Assembly (NCBI GenBank): GCA_013399855.1
Contig: VXAY01004351.1
Coordinates: 207,385-271,384, forward strand
Origin: Oxyruncus cristatus
Lineage: Eukaryota; Chordata; Aves; Passeriformes; Cotingidae
Reading direction: 5' to 3'
Length of the DNA stretch: 64,000 bases
Positions 36,428 through 52,870 of the stretch are shown piece after piece. Position 1 is the first letter of the stretch; the number at the start of each line of letters is the position of its first letter. Under the pieces are notes generated by a model, which had not been told where the DNA came from, did not search any database, and saw only the letters and a program-made list of their open reading frames with translations. The position numbers were made by a program, and so were the translations under genes.

Positions 36428-37945
36428 CTGAGTCCAAACTCCTTCGAATCCAAGGGAAAGCACAGCATGTACCGTCCATTCCTGCCCTCATTCCGCATAT
36501 CAACGTTTCCCCTCTCTGTGTAGGACCAGTGTAGGACCATATCCCCCTCTCCCTGCAGTTCCTTCCTTTGTCACTCGGGTTTTGTGGCCGGAGCCCTTGC
36601 AGTTCTGCGGGAGGGATCCCACCCAGTCCCCACGAAGGCTGCACAGAGCGGGGCAGGACACTGCCAGGGCAGAGTTCCCTCTGCAAATGCTGCTGGGAAC
36701 TACACCCTCCATCACCTAGTTGAGCATCCCACAGATGCTCCGTGGTCCAAGGGGCTCACAAAGGTGGTCAGACCGTAACAGTCGGGGTCTATACCCGTGC
36801 TCCAGAGCGGGGCAGTGAAAGCTGCACTGCTGGACTGTCAGGGCTTCACTGGAGGGCCCTTTTTCCTGCTCCACCTGACCCTGTGACACTGGAGAGCTGC
36901 TTGATGGAGAAGGGGAAAAGAGGAGATGAGGTCCTTTAGGGCGGTTTATGAGGTATAACCACACAAAAGTCCTGTACCCACACCTTCTGTGTGGATATCG
37001 GTGACCACGGGTGACACGGAGCTCAGGAGGGGCTGGAGCAGCGTTTTAACCACCTGGTTGAGGTGTAACCTCTCCAGCTCACAGCCAGAAAAGGAACAGA
37101 CCATTCCCCAGTCATTTGTAGTTAGAGCTGGAGGAAGTGAATCATTTCTTTGTTCAGTGACAAATTGAATGACCTGAAAAATTTAATTATCACAGCTCAG
37201 GTTGTCTCTCCTAAAATCATTACTCCAAATCCAAAGCTTAGAAATAAATCCCACCTTCTTGCACGTAATCTTTAGGTGTAAAGAATCCAAATTTTTTTTC
37301 AGTTTTACATATATATAACATAGATAAACTTTTATTTTTCAGCATAGGGTTTTAGAGTTCATGTTAATTTTAAATTTTATTTTAATTTCAAAGTCACAAA
37401 CACCTCTGGAGTGGAGTGTTAATAAACCCTCAAGGGTTTTTCTGCTCTAGGGTTACTTTAGCAGCATATTTTCTTGGTTTCTGAGAACAGAGTTGGAAAC
37501 AGAAAGCAGCCTTGCACTTTCAGACTTCTGCAGTGAGATGATGGTGTTAAAGACATTAAACAGCAGCCTGTTTTTGTTTCCTCGTAAGAGTATAGTAGAT
37601 GCTGATTTTGCTCTCAGATAAAGGTCTCTGCAGCAGTTGCTCTCTTGAGGTGATTATTTGCAGGCTGAACTCGACCTTGCCCTGCCTGTACCTCGGTATC
37701 ATTTCTCAGCTTCATAAAAACTACGTGGATTTTTGCACTGGTGCTACCAATCTCAGGAGTGAGGCTGAAACGTGGGGAAACGAGTTATTTCCTCAAAGAC
37801 ACCATCCCTTAATAACACAGAGAAAAGGATGGATCTTGAAAGTCCCAGCTGGGGTTTTTTGATGGCCATGGGGACACCTTTGGCTACCAAGGCTGGTTTT
37901 CTTAGGAAGAGGAAGCCCTTTCTAGCGTTGCCAGGCTGCCCACAG

Positions 37946-38052
37946 CAAGGCCAGGCTGGATGGGGCTCTGAGCACCCTGGGCTGGTGGAAGGTGTCCCTG
38001 AGATGGACCTTAAGGTCCGTTCCAACCCAAACCATTCTGGAATTCTCTGATT
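37946..38052 (+). mobile_element. CR1 LINE 3' fragment
   Basis: CAAGGCCAGGCTGGATGGGG, GGTGGAAGGTGTCCC and TTAAGGTCCGTTCCAACCC followed by CATTCTGGAATTCTCTGATT mark a sense CR1 3' end. Confidence 0.85.
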
Positions 38053-39920
38053 GCATCGGTCGCTCACACCCCCAGTGTCGGATGCACACTCACAGCGTTT
38101 CCTCCCATCACACGTGTCTGTCTCACTCAGGGAAATTTTGGAAGGCCAAGGGAACAAGTAGTGCTGTCACATCCACGAGCATCATACACTTGTGCTCCTC
38201 AGCCCCTGTAACCACGTTCTGTACAGGTTCAGAGCGTGGCTACTTGTATCCCCAAATTGTCCGTGCGTTGCCTTCCGTACCTCGGAATGAAACGTCCTGG
38301 GCTGTCCTCCCCTCCTGATCCTTTTGTGCCAATGTCCTCATCTGCTCAGGAAAAAGGGGAATAATCTGCTTGGACAAAGTGATTCATTAGCAGCTGTAAG
38401 AGCCCTGGAGAAAGGCCCTCAAGGAGTGTGTTGGTTCTGGGCAAAAAGGAAATCCTTCCTTATGAGCTTGCTCGAGACTGCAAGGTTCTTGGGCAGAAAA
38501 TAAGCGTACTCAGTGTCTCTAAAGCAGGAGTGAGAACTTCCCAACCCATCAGAAAAAAAGAAAAGGCTGTTTTGCATGTCAGGACCAAGCACCGCAGTGG
38601 CTTTCAGCCTTACCTTCTGATAACTCATAAGCACAAGAGCTCCAACCCACCCATGACATGAGGACATTCTCTTGGCTCCTCCAGCCTCTCTTCCTGTTCA
38701 GGGCTAAAAATTTAAAATCCTTTCCTCTCGTGTCCATCACAGTCCATGGGGTTGGACTGGGCCACTCCTCTGGCAAAACCCACACGTGTGTGAGTGATAA
38801 ACACCAACCTCAACACAAATTCACTCCAGCTGCAGGTGGATCCCAACCCCTGTGCCCCTCCCTCTGTCCCTGCCTCTCCTGCTCTCTCTTGTTTCTCAAG
38901 GACACTCTGCCACCGAGTTCCAGCTGCCTCTCACAGGAGCAGCCTTTATTCTGCCTTTATTCTGCCTTTCACCTGTGCTGTGTGGAGAGGCTGGTTTGTG
39001 TACACAGGGATAAAGCTCCAGGGAGCTGCCAGGGGAGGAGCTGGTGACTGCAGGGGTCAGTGCCCAGCTTTTTTTCTCTTTCTCAGAGACCAGCAGCAGG
39101 TCTGAGTGTGTGATGAGCTGGGCTGGTCCTCAGCAGGGTAGGTCTTTGAGGAACCTCTCCAAGCTTGTTTAGCAGAGCCCTCAAAGTCCTCCAAGAAACC
39201 CCAACCACCTCTGGGCCCCACGTCAGATTTTCCTGGTTTACGCCCAAACTGGAAAGAATCTCCCAGATAACTCCATTCTAACTGTGGGTAGGGGATGCCC
39301 AGGCAGGGGTCTGTGTTTTAGGGGAGAAGATGGGACTTCTGTATAATTGCAAGATTTAGACAGGAATTTTGTGACCATTTCCAGGATTATCAGACCCAGA
39401 GGCAGGTTATGGCTTCAAAATCTGCCCTTGCCTTCACAGCCAGCAGCTTGCTCAGAGTAAAGCCCAGGGCTACATTCAATTGTATTTAAAAAAAGCCACA
39501 AATTAAACAAACAAAAAATCTTCCACATCTTAAATTCCAGTGAATGGAAGAGAAGGGTTATTTAGGAAAATGCTGGGTGAAGTTTAACCCAATTTGCAGT
39601 CCATGTTTATAACAGGGTTTTTTGCCTATATTTTACATAAATTCCAAATGCAAAGAGGGAACCAAGCAAGAGAAATTCCAAATCCTGACTGCATTTACTG
39701 AGTTACTACAGACCTGCATTTGTAGCTAAATCCAGGGAGTGATTTTTAAAAAGATGTTACAAAATTTGTCTGATCTTCAAATGTGAAAGAATGTTCCAAC
39801 GTGCTGATGCAGGCAGGGATGTGGGAAAACTTCACTGGGCAATTCCAGGATTTTGTCCAGCTAAAATAATGAAGTCAGTGCTTTGAAAAGGCTTTGGAGA
39901 CATTCTTTAGAAACATCCCA

Positions 39921-40091
39921 GAGAAGCTGTGGCTGCCCCTGGATCCCTGGGAGTGTCCAAGGCCAGGTTGGATGGGGCTTGGAGCAATCTGGGCTGGTGG
40001 AACGTGTCCCTTCCCACGGCACGGGGTGGCACTGGATGGGCTTGAAGGTCTCTCCCAACCCAAACCATCCTGGGATTCTGTGATTCTATAT
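39921..40091 (+). mobile_element. CR1 LINE 3' fragment
   Basis: AGAAGCTGTGGCTGCCCCTG, CAAGGCCAGGTTGGATGGGG and CAACCCAAACCATCCTGGG followed by ATTCTGTGATTCTATATT. A well preserved 170-bp CR1 3' end. Confidence 0.88.
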
Positions 40092-40599
40092 TTCTCTTGC
40101 CTTAGAACATTGAAATATGTTCTGAAGGTCCCGAACTTCAGCGACCTCAGAGGGTTTTCGTGCCACAATAATTGTCTCAAACAAACCAAAGGACCATCTG
40201 TGGTGCCTGTAGGAATCAACTCCCCTTGGAGCAGCGTGTGAGCCCTCTAGTGGGATCCGGGGGTGCTTCTGTGCCCGGCACAGCAGCCGAGCATCCCCCT
40301 CGTGTTTGCATGGAGCTGGCTGCGATAAACAACCTGAATTTTCCATGCTTTCTGCAGCCTCACAGCGTCTTTCAGTGTGAGCCCCCTCCCAAGGCCTTCC
40401 TGGGAACAGGTTAAAGTGCAGGGGGATGCAAGTTTTGAGGAGCTGACTCTGTTCCCCGCCTGTCAGAGGGAACCACGAGCAGGATCCCAGTATGTCTGTG
40501 CTTCTTTCCTTCACTGCACATCAGAAAATAAGCTACAATCTAATTTCAAGTGTAACTATGAAAGCTGAGATGACCAAATGGGGCTTAACGCAAAAAAAG

Positions 40600-40678
40600 T
40601 GGCAAATTCAAGAAGAAAAGAAGGTGGGAAGAACGGAAGAATGAAAGGATAGGAAGAGAGGGATAGAAAGGAGGAAAT
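40600..40678 (+). repeat. Purine-rich tract
   Basis: About 80 bp almost without pyrimidines on the + strand (AAGAAGAAAAGAAGG, GAAAGGATAGGAAGAGAGG). Polypurine tracts can form triplexes, but no mirror symmetry was seen. Confidence 0.5.
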
Positions 40679-42085
40679 ATCCCCCTGATCACTGCTGAGT
40701 CAGCTTCAGAAATTCCTGAAATCTCTTATTTTGTTCTTTGGAATGGAAGCCAAAGGTGATTCCTAGACAGAGCCCTGGGACAGTAATTGTCTTGTTTCCA
40801 GGTGCCTGGAGCCCAGGCTGAAGCTGTACAGAGGGTTTATTAGTCAGTGCCAGGAGAGCTGCTTGTCCAAAACTTTCCCAAACACCACGCTCTTGGCATC
40901 CCCAGACACTGCCACTGGAGCTGCTGGAACAAGGAGTCTTTGGACAGACAGTGGGAATGGGTTCTGCTTCATATTCCTTGGACTCTGTCATTGCCACAGA
41001 GGTGTTGTGAAAGCAGCCTGTATCCATTCACCTGTGGAGATCCACGTTTTCTGCCCAGAGTCTGAGCAAATCCAGCCTGTACAACCACCCCAAAGCCTGG
41101 AGTCTCTGAAAAATCGAGGATTCGTCTGGAATCTGCAATTCCCTCTCACAAACATTTTCAAATAATGAGGAAATCTTTCTCTAAATCTAAGCCTGCCCGT
41201 GGGCAGTGCTCGAGCTAAGGAAGGGGTGATATTCCATGGATACACCACTCATGGCTCACAGCTCCTGCTCTCATTTGATGCTGTTGTTGTTCCCCACTCC
41301 GGATTCTCTGTGTGACCACAGCTACACCCACCTTCTGCTGGGATAAATCCCACCTGGGGATGGGGCAGGACAGTAACAGCCATCCTGGAGTGCAGAGATG
41401 GTTCAGTCTGGTAGTGCTGAGTTCCCAGGAAAAGGCTGTGTTTGGATCTGGTAGGATGGGTTGGGATACACAGGACACAAAATTACGGATCTTCTCCGCC
41501 TGCTGCCACTAAAGATTTCCTGGTATTTTCATAAGGACAGACCAGTCTCCTGCCCAGTGAAGTCTGGGTGATGCTGTTCCCAGTTATGTCTGTCCAATGG
41601 GTTGGGATCCAACCATCCTGAAAACTTGCTCAGAGGGGAAGGGAGGGAGCCCCATGGACACAACCCTGTCAGGTACATGGAGCACATCCCGTGTCCTGCA
41701 GGATTAACGGAGCAGCTTCTCCTCCCACAGTGGCTGCTGGGGGCACCTCAGTCCCTTAAACTTCAGATCTTATTTTCAGATCTTTTCTGATACTTGGTTG
41801 TCTGGGTTTGGCTGCTGAGACTCACAGAGCAAGGAGGGGATGGGGAAGGCCCAAACTGCCAAACCAGGAGCGTGTGATGTGAAAAAATCATCCCCAAACC
41901 AGGGGGGAGATCTGACAGCACCGGGGTTATTGCTGCCACTGTGCTGGGTGGGTCACATGAACGATGCTGAGCAAAGAGGGCAGAGACAGCCAAGGACTCT
42001 GAGCTCTGCTCCTGAGGGTCATTTCATGCCAGCAGAAAGTAGTGATAAGCTGTTTAGAGGATGTTATTATCCAAGAGTCTGGATA

Positions 42086-42487
42086 TCATAGAATCACAGA
42101 ACCCCAGGATGGTTTGGGATAGAAGTGGAAGGTGTTTGGGATAGAAGTTGCTCCAAGGTAGCCCAGGTTGCTCCAAGCCCCGTCCAACCTGGCCTTGGAC
42201 ACTTCCAGAGAGGGGACAGCCACAGCTTCTCTGGGCAACCTGTGCCAGGGCCTCCCCACCCTCCCAGCCAACAATTCCTTCCCAATATCCCATCTATCCC
42301 TGTCCTCTGGCAGTGGGAAGCCATTCCCTGTGTCCTGTCCCTCCCTCCCTTGTCCCCAGTCCCTCTCCAGCTCTCCTGGAGCCCCTTTAGGCCCTGCAAG
42401 GGGCTCTCAGGTCTCCCTGGAGCCTTCTCTTCTCCAGGGGAACCCCCGCAGCTCTCCCAGCCTGGCTCCAGAGCAGAGGGGCTCCAG
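42086..42487 (-). mobile_element. CR1 LINE 3' fragment (about 400 bp)
   Basis: Antisense CR1 beginning with the TCATAGAATCACAGAACCCC tail, then CCAGGTTGCTCCAAGCCCCG, CCAACCTGGCCTTGGACAC and CTCTTCTCCAGGGGAAC, reaching GAGGGGCTCCAGCCC. A short internal duplication (GTGTTTGGGATAGAAGT) disrupts the region at about 42110-42150. Long ORFs across it are CR1-derived. Confidence 0.88.
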
Positions 42488-43972
42488 CCCTTGGATTTAC
42501 TGCAAGGAGTTGGACATAGTAGTGCAGGTGGGGTCTGTGGTGGAACAGTATCCTGTGGGTCTGTATGAGCATTATCCACATTAGCATGTCATAAATAGTG
42601 TGTGTCCCAGCTGCAGGGCTCATTTTTCCCGGGTAACTTTAACTCCAGAGCAGGGGGGTGAGGGTGACCACTGCAGAAGGACCTGAGGCAGCAGGGAGCC
42701 TCTGGGACGTGCTGAATGCAGGGAACTGTGGGGCCTGAAGGAGGGAGAACTCATCCCAAAGGCAGGTGGGAATCCACTCGTGGGGCTGCGTGTCCAGCTC
42801 TGCCCCAGCCCCTGGGCTGCCCACCCCACCCAAACCTGCAGCTGGTCCCCAGGCAGGGCAGGAGGAGGTTGGTCCCCTCCCAGGGCCGGTCTGACACCCT
42901 GGAACATGGGTGCTCTTCCCAGGACAGGCCGTCCCTCAGCAGAGAATCAGATCCTTTGTGCTGCCTCGGGGCTTTTTCTCTGCCAGCACAGGCAGCGTTT
43001 AACACCTGACACAGAGTATTTCAACAGAGGCCCAGCAATGAGCACATTCCCTGTGAAAACCCCGTGGCCCTGCAGTTGCTCAGCCTCTCCTCACTGCCAC
43101 GGGGACATTAAACCTTCAGCAGTTCCCTCTCCGAAGGCGGATTTTGGTTCCCTGCCTGGAAAAACAGTAGGCGAAATAGTAAAACCTTAAATTCGAACAT
43201 GTGTAACTTATACATCTTATTTCCATTTTCAAGCAACATTCCCTCAGTAAGACATGAGGAAAAAATTACCATCTGCCTCAGAATATCTCGGTGGAGCATT
43301 TATCTCCCAGCCATGATAACTGAAGCTCACTAATTTCTCCCTCCCCCCCAACTCTGGTTGAGGGACAAATTTGTTTAGTGTCCTGACTTGGAAGCCTTGC
43401 CAGCTGAACTCAGAGGGTGGGATTTGCTGCACTGTCATGGTTCTCACCCTGCAGCAAAAGCTTTCCTCCCAAACCACTTGGCTTCTGGCAGAGGAGGAGG
43501 ATGGCTGTGGGATTAAACCCATGGCCTAAACAGCCCTGGATGTGGGCTCTGGGCTTCCTTGGTGTACAGGCTGGGGATCCTTGGGAAGGTGAGGGCAACA
43601 ATGTGCCCTTCCCTGGGAGGTTCCTCAGAGCTGGGATGTGCTCTGCGTGTGTGGCAGGCTGTGGGCTGGTGTTTGAGGTGACTAAAAGCAGGAGTTACTA
43701 TTACAGCTGGATAAAAACACGATCCGTGCTCTCCATCGGTGCTTGGAGGCTCCCAGAGCAGGCCAGAGATGTGCCAAGGCTCTGCCAAGGCCAGGGCTTA
43801 GCACAGAGCTACCTGAGCTGCTGATGTTCCCTCCTCATCACTCCATCACCTACAAGTTAAACTGGGGCTGGAGCCTTTTTCACACACCACTGCTGTGGTC
43901 TGGAGTTCTTGAATCGTGCCAAAGGTACCCAGGATTTCCAGATTTCCTCTCCAAGACTGGGGCACTGTTAAG

Positions 43973-44231
43973 CACAGAATCCCAGAATCATAGAATCCTA
44001 GAATCACAGAATCACAGAGTCACAGAATCATAGAATCATAGAATCACAGAGTCACAGAGTCACAGAATCACAGAATCACAGAATCACTGAATCATAGAAT
44101 CACAGAATCGCAGATTCACAGAGTCAGAGTCACAGAATCATAGAATCATAGAATCACAGAATCACAGATTCACAGATTCACAGAGTCACAGAATCATAGA
44201 ATCGCAGAATCCCACAATCATAGAATCACAG
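43973..44231. repeat. CACAGAAT octamer array (about 32 units)
   Basis: About 260 bp of 8-bp units CACAGAAT with CATAGAAT and CACAGAGT variants, adjoining an antisense CR1 terminus at 44232. This is the (ATTCTRTG)n tail of CR1, expanded far beyond the usual few copies. Such arrays are length-variable. Confidence 0.93.
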
Positions 44232-44345
44232 AACCTCCTGATTTGGAAGGGATCCATCAGGATCATCGAGTCCAACTCCTGGCCCTGCACAGAACACCCC
44301 AAAAATCCCCCTGTGTGCCTGAGAGCCTTGTCCAAACACTGCTCA
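44232..44345 (-). mobile_element. CR1 LINE 3' fragment next to the octamer array
   Basis: GATTTGGAAGGGATCCATCA, GATCATCGAGTCCAACTCC and TGGCCCTGCACAGAACACCC match the antisense CR1 3' end. The octamer array is its tail. Confidence 0.88.
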
Positions 44346-45044
44346 AGATCAGACTAAGAACAGACAAGATCAGTTGTGTTCAGCCCCGTGTAAATAAGAC
44401 TCTTTCTGCTAATACTGAGTATTGTCCTGTGACCCTCCTGTCACTTTGGCTGGTATCTTGAGTTCCATGTTCCTGACATGAAGGGGGTGTTCCGTGTCCA
44501 TGAAGAGCTCTGCAGAAATGCCTTAGGGCACGAGGTGGGCGGTGGCTGTCCGTGGGAAGGCTCCACTGAACGGGAAGGTTGTTTTACCACAGTGGAACAG
44601 CCCAAAGGGGCTCCCAGCAGCACCCAGCTGTACCTGCAGGGCTGCTAAAATGCACTGAGCAACAAAGGAGGGAGGGAAGGGGAGGTGGGACCAACAGGCC
44701 CGTGTGATAGGCACATGCTCTTTGTCTGGTTTGGGAATTTTGGTATTCCAGAGGTATTGAGTGTGACCTGCAAGCCACCACTGCCTTGTCTGGAAGTCAT
44801 TCCTCTTGGATTCTCCAGCTCTCTCCTCCAACTGGTTTCATGATCAGAGAGCCCCAGTGAGATCTGTGGTTCATAGATCACCCCACAGATCCACATGACA
44901 GGTCAGGAGCGGCCTCTCCCACACAGAAAGAAACTCCTGTTGACGTTCCACCTCCGGGATCATTGCCATGTCTGTAACCTAAACCTCCTCCGGGGCTGGA
45001 AGGGCACAGTGATGGTAACTCAACTCTTTCCTTTCCCATTTCAG

Positions 45045-45199
45045 GGAGTCCCCCGTGGACTGCAGTGTGAACAAATGTGGCAAACTCGTGGGAGCAGGGA
45101 CAGAGTCCAACCCCATGAGCTACAACACCTACATGGATGAGAAGAACGGGCCTCCCCCCAACATGACCACCAACGAGAGGAGAGTCATCGTCCCAGCAG
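45045..45199 (+). CDS. FLI1: FLI1 exon 3 (linker leading into the PNT domain)
   Basis: This 155-bp exon completes Arg77 and encodes residues 78-128 plus the first base of Asp129. The translation runs [16 protein letters not shown], then a Ser/Asn/Tyr-rich linker, [15 protein letters not shown] and RRVIVPA, which leads into the Pointed domain. The acceptor is TTTCAG ending at 45044 after a pyrimidine tract, and the donor is GTACCA at 45200. Compared with human FLI1 as I know it, the proline run is PPP instead of PPPP and the preceding loop (GAGTESN) is one residue longer, so total length is kept. Reading past the donor stays open for about 56 codons into a phenylalanine-rich stretch caused by a T-tract, which is intronic. 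Entry phase 2 and exit phase 1 match exons 2 and 4. Confidence 0.97.
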
Positions 45200-48428
<3,229 letters not shown>

Positions 48429-50407
48429 TGACAGGCTGAGAGGACGAGCTGAAGTGGGTATTGGACTTGTAGGGATCTTCCCGCAGGATGAAGGGTAAGG
48501 AAGGTGAGGGAAAATGAAGAGAGAAACACAGGCAGAGACAGCAAACACGGAAACAAGGAATAAAAAGTGGGTTGAAAAGCTAAAATTATATCAGATGGAG
48601 TTCCTGGTGCTACCAGGGAGATGAAGAACTGAGCAGGACAATGAGATCAGATGGTTCTACAGATTATAAAAACATCTGTGGCTAAGTGATAAAAATACAT
48701 AGATTTGCTGTAGAGATTAAACCAAATATTAACTGATGTGGCACAGGCAAATTATCCCCTAACTTTGCATCTGGAGGGCTGTGCCCCTTCCCTCAGGCTT
48801 CTGGTAAAACTTTTTCAAAACAGGACCCACAACTGGCCAGAGCTGGAGATTTCCCGTGTTCCTGCAGGCCCAGGTTGGCTGGAAAGAGGAAAAAATATAA
48901 GAGTGATTCCCCAAATGTAAAGGTGCTGAAGCAGACACTGTGCAAATGACCCAAAACTCCCAGAAAAGCTTGTGGAAGCTCTTTATTGCCCCGCTCTGTC
49001 CCACAGTAGAGCGTGGGATGGATCCAACAGTCCTTTTTGCTGCATTAAGCCCCAAAACAGGAGCTGTGAGCAGTCTGCTGGGCTGCTTCTGGAAAAGCAT
49101 TATCCCAGCAGCCCCAAGGGGAATGATCACCTTATGGATGGCGCAGGCTCTCGAGGGAGTCTTACATTCAAACTCGGATTCAAGAGTTCTGTGCAACCAT
49201 CAGCATGCCCACAGCTTCCAAATGTCTCCCCTTCATCTATTAATGGAGATAAAAGCATCTCCTTCGCTCACAAAGTGTGCTAAGGATGATTGTGCTGTGA
49301 TGAAGCCAGAGAACCGGAGCTTAGCCCCACATGCTCCAGGATTTTTTCAAGTGAAAGAGCTTTTGTAGGAGTATGATTATTTAAGGACTCAAAAATCAAG
49401 GTGGGAGCAGAGGGAGAGAAAGAAAAAAGTATATTTTCTCCACTAGAAAATCGAATTGTGATGGAAAGGCAGCTGAAGATGTCTCCTCTGGCCAGTGCAG
49501 GCAAGCAGGGAGACAGCATTTACTTAGGGTGTTCCTTCAAAGCTGTGCAGTGCTGGTCTCTCCCTGCCTAAAACCAGTGGGAGCTTTAGAGATTACAGTG
49601 GCACAAGAGTTAGATCACAGATGGGTGCCTCTGTAAGCCCCACCTTTTTTTTTTTCTTTTGAGCAGCTGAGCCAAGGAAATGATTCACAACAGATAAAAG
49701 TTGTTGGATTTGAACAGTTTCTGTCCCTTGTGGCTGCACAGTAAAGTAATTTCCCATCCAGAAGAATTGGTGGATTTCATCAGCAAAGAGCTGCTGGTTC
49801 ACAGGACACTTTCTAAGTCAGGTTTGCACACAGGATTCCACCTTTTTCTGGGACAGGGACGGCAGTTCTGTGAAGGCAGAGCTGCCTGGGCCAAACCTGC
49901 TGACTTTGGGCAAATCGGGTTCTTCGTAACTGGAAACTGTCTAAATTCCCACAGGATAAATACTCAAGCGAGACACTTGAATTGCCTTATTGATAAGGCT
50001 TGAGAATTGATAGGGAGAGAGAGTTGTGTGGCTCTTAATCCAAGCACCAGGCTGAATTTGAAAGGCTTGGCAGAAGAGCTGGAATCCCCTGTTTCTTTAG
50101 CTCCACGCAGCATTTCCAGTCCCTGCTGTCCCGACATCTGGGGGGTTCAGGGTCAGTATCAGGGGAATTACATTGTTGATCTCATGGCATAAGCCTGAAG
50201 ACCTGGCTTCAGTGGCCACCTTTCCCACCTGCTGCTTGCTCAGGAACAAATTCTCAGCCGATCTCACCAGTCTTTAGATACCTGAAATCTGGTCACACTC
50301 CGGCCTCCACTTACAGAACAGAAGGCTCAGGGCACGTTGACATTCAGGAAAACAGTCCCCTGGTTCACATCTTGCTTTAAATGCCTGAAATGAGGAGGAA
50401 TAATCCT

Positions 50408-50530
50408 CTGCCTCAGTTCCTCTGTGCCTCAGTTTTACCTGCTGCCAAATGGGGCCAGTGCTCCTGCCTTCCATTGGTCTCATCCACTGACGTGGGGAGC
50501 CTGTGGAGCAGGGATTGTGTCTCCTGTCTC
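50408..50530 (+). mobile_element. Possible MIR-like remnant
   Basis: CTCTGTGCCTCAGTTTTACC and TGCTGCCAAATGGGGCC match the MIR 3' half, followed by GAGCAGGGATTGTGTCTCC, the kind of tail shared by MIR and L2 elements. Confidence 0.45.
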
Positions 50531-52699
50531 CCGAGGGAGCACGAGGGAGCCCTGCTGCATTTGCTGCAATAATGATCATAAAAATATAATGTCCTGCCAG
50601 GGGAGTACCTACAGTGATTTCTGCGCTATTGAGCCGGTGCAAAACCCCAGCAACTTTGCTGGATTCAGGCAAATCCTTTATTCCTTTTTTCACATGGAAA
50701 GGAGGATTCAATCCCAGTCCATCTCCAGCTTTTATGATTGCAGATGTCTGTGTGCTCAGCCCAGGACGTCATGCGAGTGCTGTCCTTACTGCAGCAGCTC
50801 CCGTGTGCCTGGGGGCCGGGCAGCCTCCAGGAGCATTCCTTCGCCTGCAGCTGTTCCCAGCCTAACGACAGCCCGGGTTCGGGATTGCCGGTTAACTCCC
50901 TCCCGGAGCAACGCCTTCCAAAGGAGCTGATTGTTTTTCCAGCCTGGCTTCCAGCGGATGTTTAGTGCCGAGCTCTGAGCTCAGTGCCATGGGGAGACGG
51001 GCTGGTTTTTCATCACTGTTCCACCTCTGGAAGGTTGGTTGTTTCAGAGACACCCAGCTCTGCTCCTGCTCAGGGTGGGGAATATGTGAAGGCAACAAAC
51101 ACCGGAGGTTTCGGGGGCATTGCAGACCTACAGGCTCGATTACATCTGTCCAGTCCCTCTTGAAAAGTGTTCATCCTCTCAAGGTGCAAAACTGGGTGTG
51201 TGAGGACAGTGGGTCCCCGACTTTGGTGTGTGTTTTCCAAGAATCAAAGCTGATCTGAACTTTCTGAGCCTGTTTGCTCGCCAGGCAGGGAGAGTCCCTC
51301 AAAATGAGCTTCCTCAGAAGGTTTTCAACATTTTACCCTCCTGATCAGGGTGAAAATATTCTTAAACCTTCCCCTGAAGTACCTTATTTTGGCACATCTG
51401 AGCCCAGATCGAAAAGATAAACAGTAACATCTGCAAGACCACAACAAAAGTTCAGTCTTAGTTTTGGAGACAGAAGGTTCAGGTGAGCTACTTAATATAG
51501 CCAAGACTAAAGTAGACTCATATCAAGCACCTTTAGTCTCCAGGCAGCACTTAGGTCTGGATCAGCATGGTGCAGTTGTTTCCCGTTTCCTTTGCTATTG
51601 AAGGAGTCAGGAATTCCGGTGGCTCTGATCTTCGGGAGATTGCAGATTGCAGCCCCAGTCCTGCAGCACTCTCCGTCCTTTGGAGTCTCTCAAAGCACAC
51701 CAGTAGCTTTTTCAGGGTCCATCCCCTCCAAACAATCATCTTTCTTTACGTGTTTCTCCCAGTTGTCTCTCCGAAATTGCGAGGCCGTACCTTGGTTCTC
51801 CTCCTCTTTGTCTATCCCCACACACCTCGGGATTCCAGGCTGCCTGATCTTTTTCAAACACGTTCTGCCTGGTGAATCTTCTCCGGGCAGCCAGTGGGAA
51901 AGGAGATTTAATGTTTCCATGCTCTGTTTGGGATGAAGATCAAAAGAAGCCCGAGCTGTCACCTCCCTGGTGATGGGGGTCGGTGTGTGGGTTGTACAAA
52001 TAAAAAGAGCTTGAAGGGGAAAGAATGAGACTGTGGTGAGAAGCAGAAATCTGCCTCGTGGTTTCAAGCCACGTATTGATGCCAAACAAAACTATCTTGC
52101 TAAATGCAGCAGAACCTGGATTATACCAGGAGCCGTGGAGGGAAGGCCATGGGGCTTTCAGAAAGGGAGGAGAAAAAAGGCTTTTTGATTAAATAGACCC
52201 CAAGATCGTGAAACTGAGGTGTTCCTGCACCTCAGAAGGGTGAGCTGCCTCATGAGAAGGAAGGTTTTACGGCGAAAAACCTCTCCTGCTCTGGTTTTCA
52301 GTCCTTCTCCACCTTCCTTTGTAATTAAGGCAAGGGAAATAAAAGAAAGGGAAAGGTGGGGGGAAGCATAAGATAAATGTTTAATATTAATTATAGGAGA
52401 CTGTATTGATAATACCAGAAAAATCTGCTCTAATCTACGGTGTCACACACCCAGTGAGGAGGTATAAGAACAAACCCAAAATTCATCCCAGCCAGAGCTT
52501 TGCCCAAGGAGTGAGGGAGGGGGCAGCCTGGCCTCTGGCTGTCTGTCTGCTTCCCCCTGTCCTGAGCTGTCTCTGCCTTTCTCTCTTTTCCTCCTTCATT
52601 GAAACCCTTAATAGGAAACACATTTCCTTTTCTGTGGTGTTCCCACCAGAAACCTCAGACTGTCGGGCAAAGGTGAGAACTTTTAGCAATTAAACTGGG

Positions 52700-52870
52700 G
52701 GAGGCGCCGGCCCTTTCCAGTGGCTTGGGGTGCATTTTTTAGCTCAAAGTAGCTAAAAGTTGATCGTACCGGCTTGTTCGCCGCTATTCATCACCCCACC
52801 CCCACCTCCTCAGCGCAACCAAGCATTTGCAGCCTATTTAGTCATAGAAAAGCGTGTTCCTGAATTCCCC
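52700..52870. promoter_or_regulatory. Candidate regulatory segment in intron 4
   Basis: Unique sequence with an unusual mix of AT-rich core and retained CpGs (GATCGTACCGG, TTCGCCGC), plus TATTTAGTCATAG and a purine-poor CCACCCCCACC run. Retained CpGs in an otherwise CpG-poor intron hint at an unmethylated element. No function can be assigned. Confidence 0.22.
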
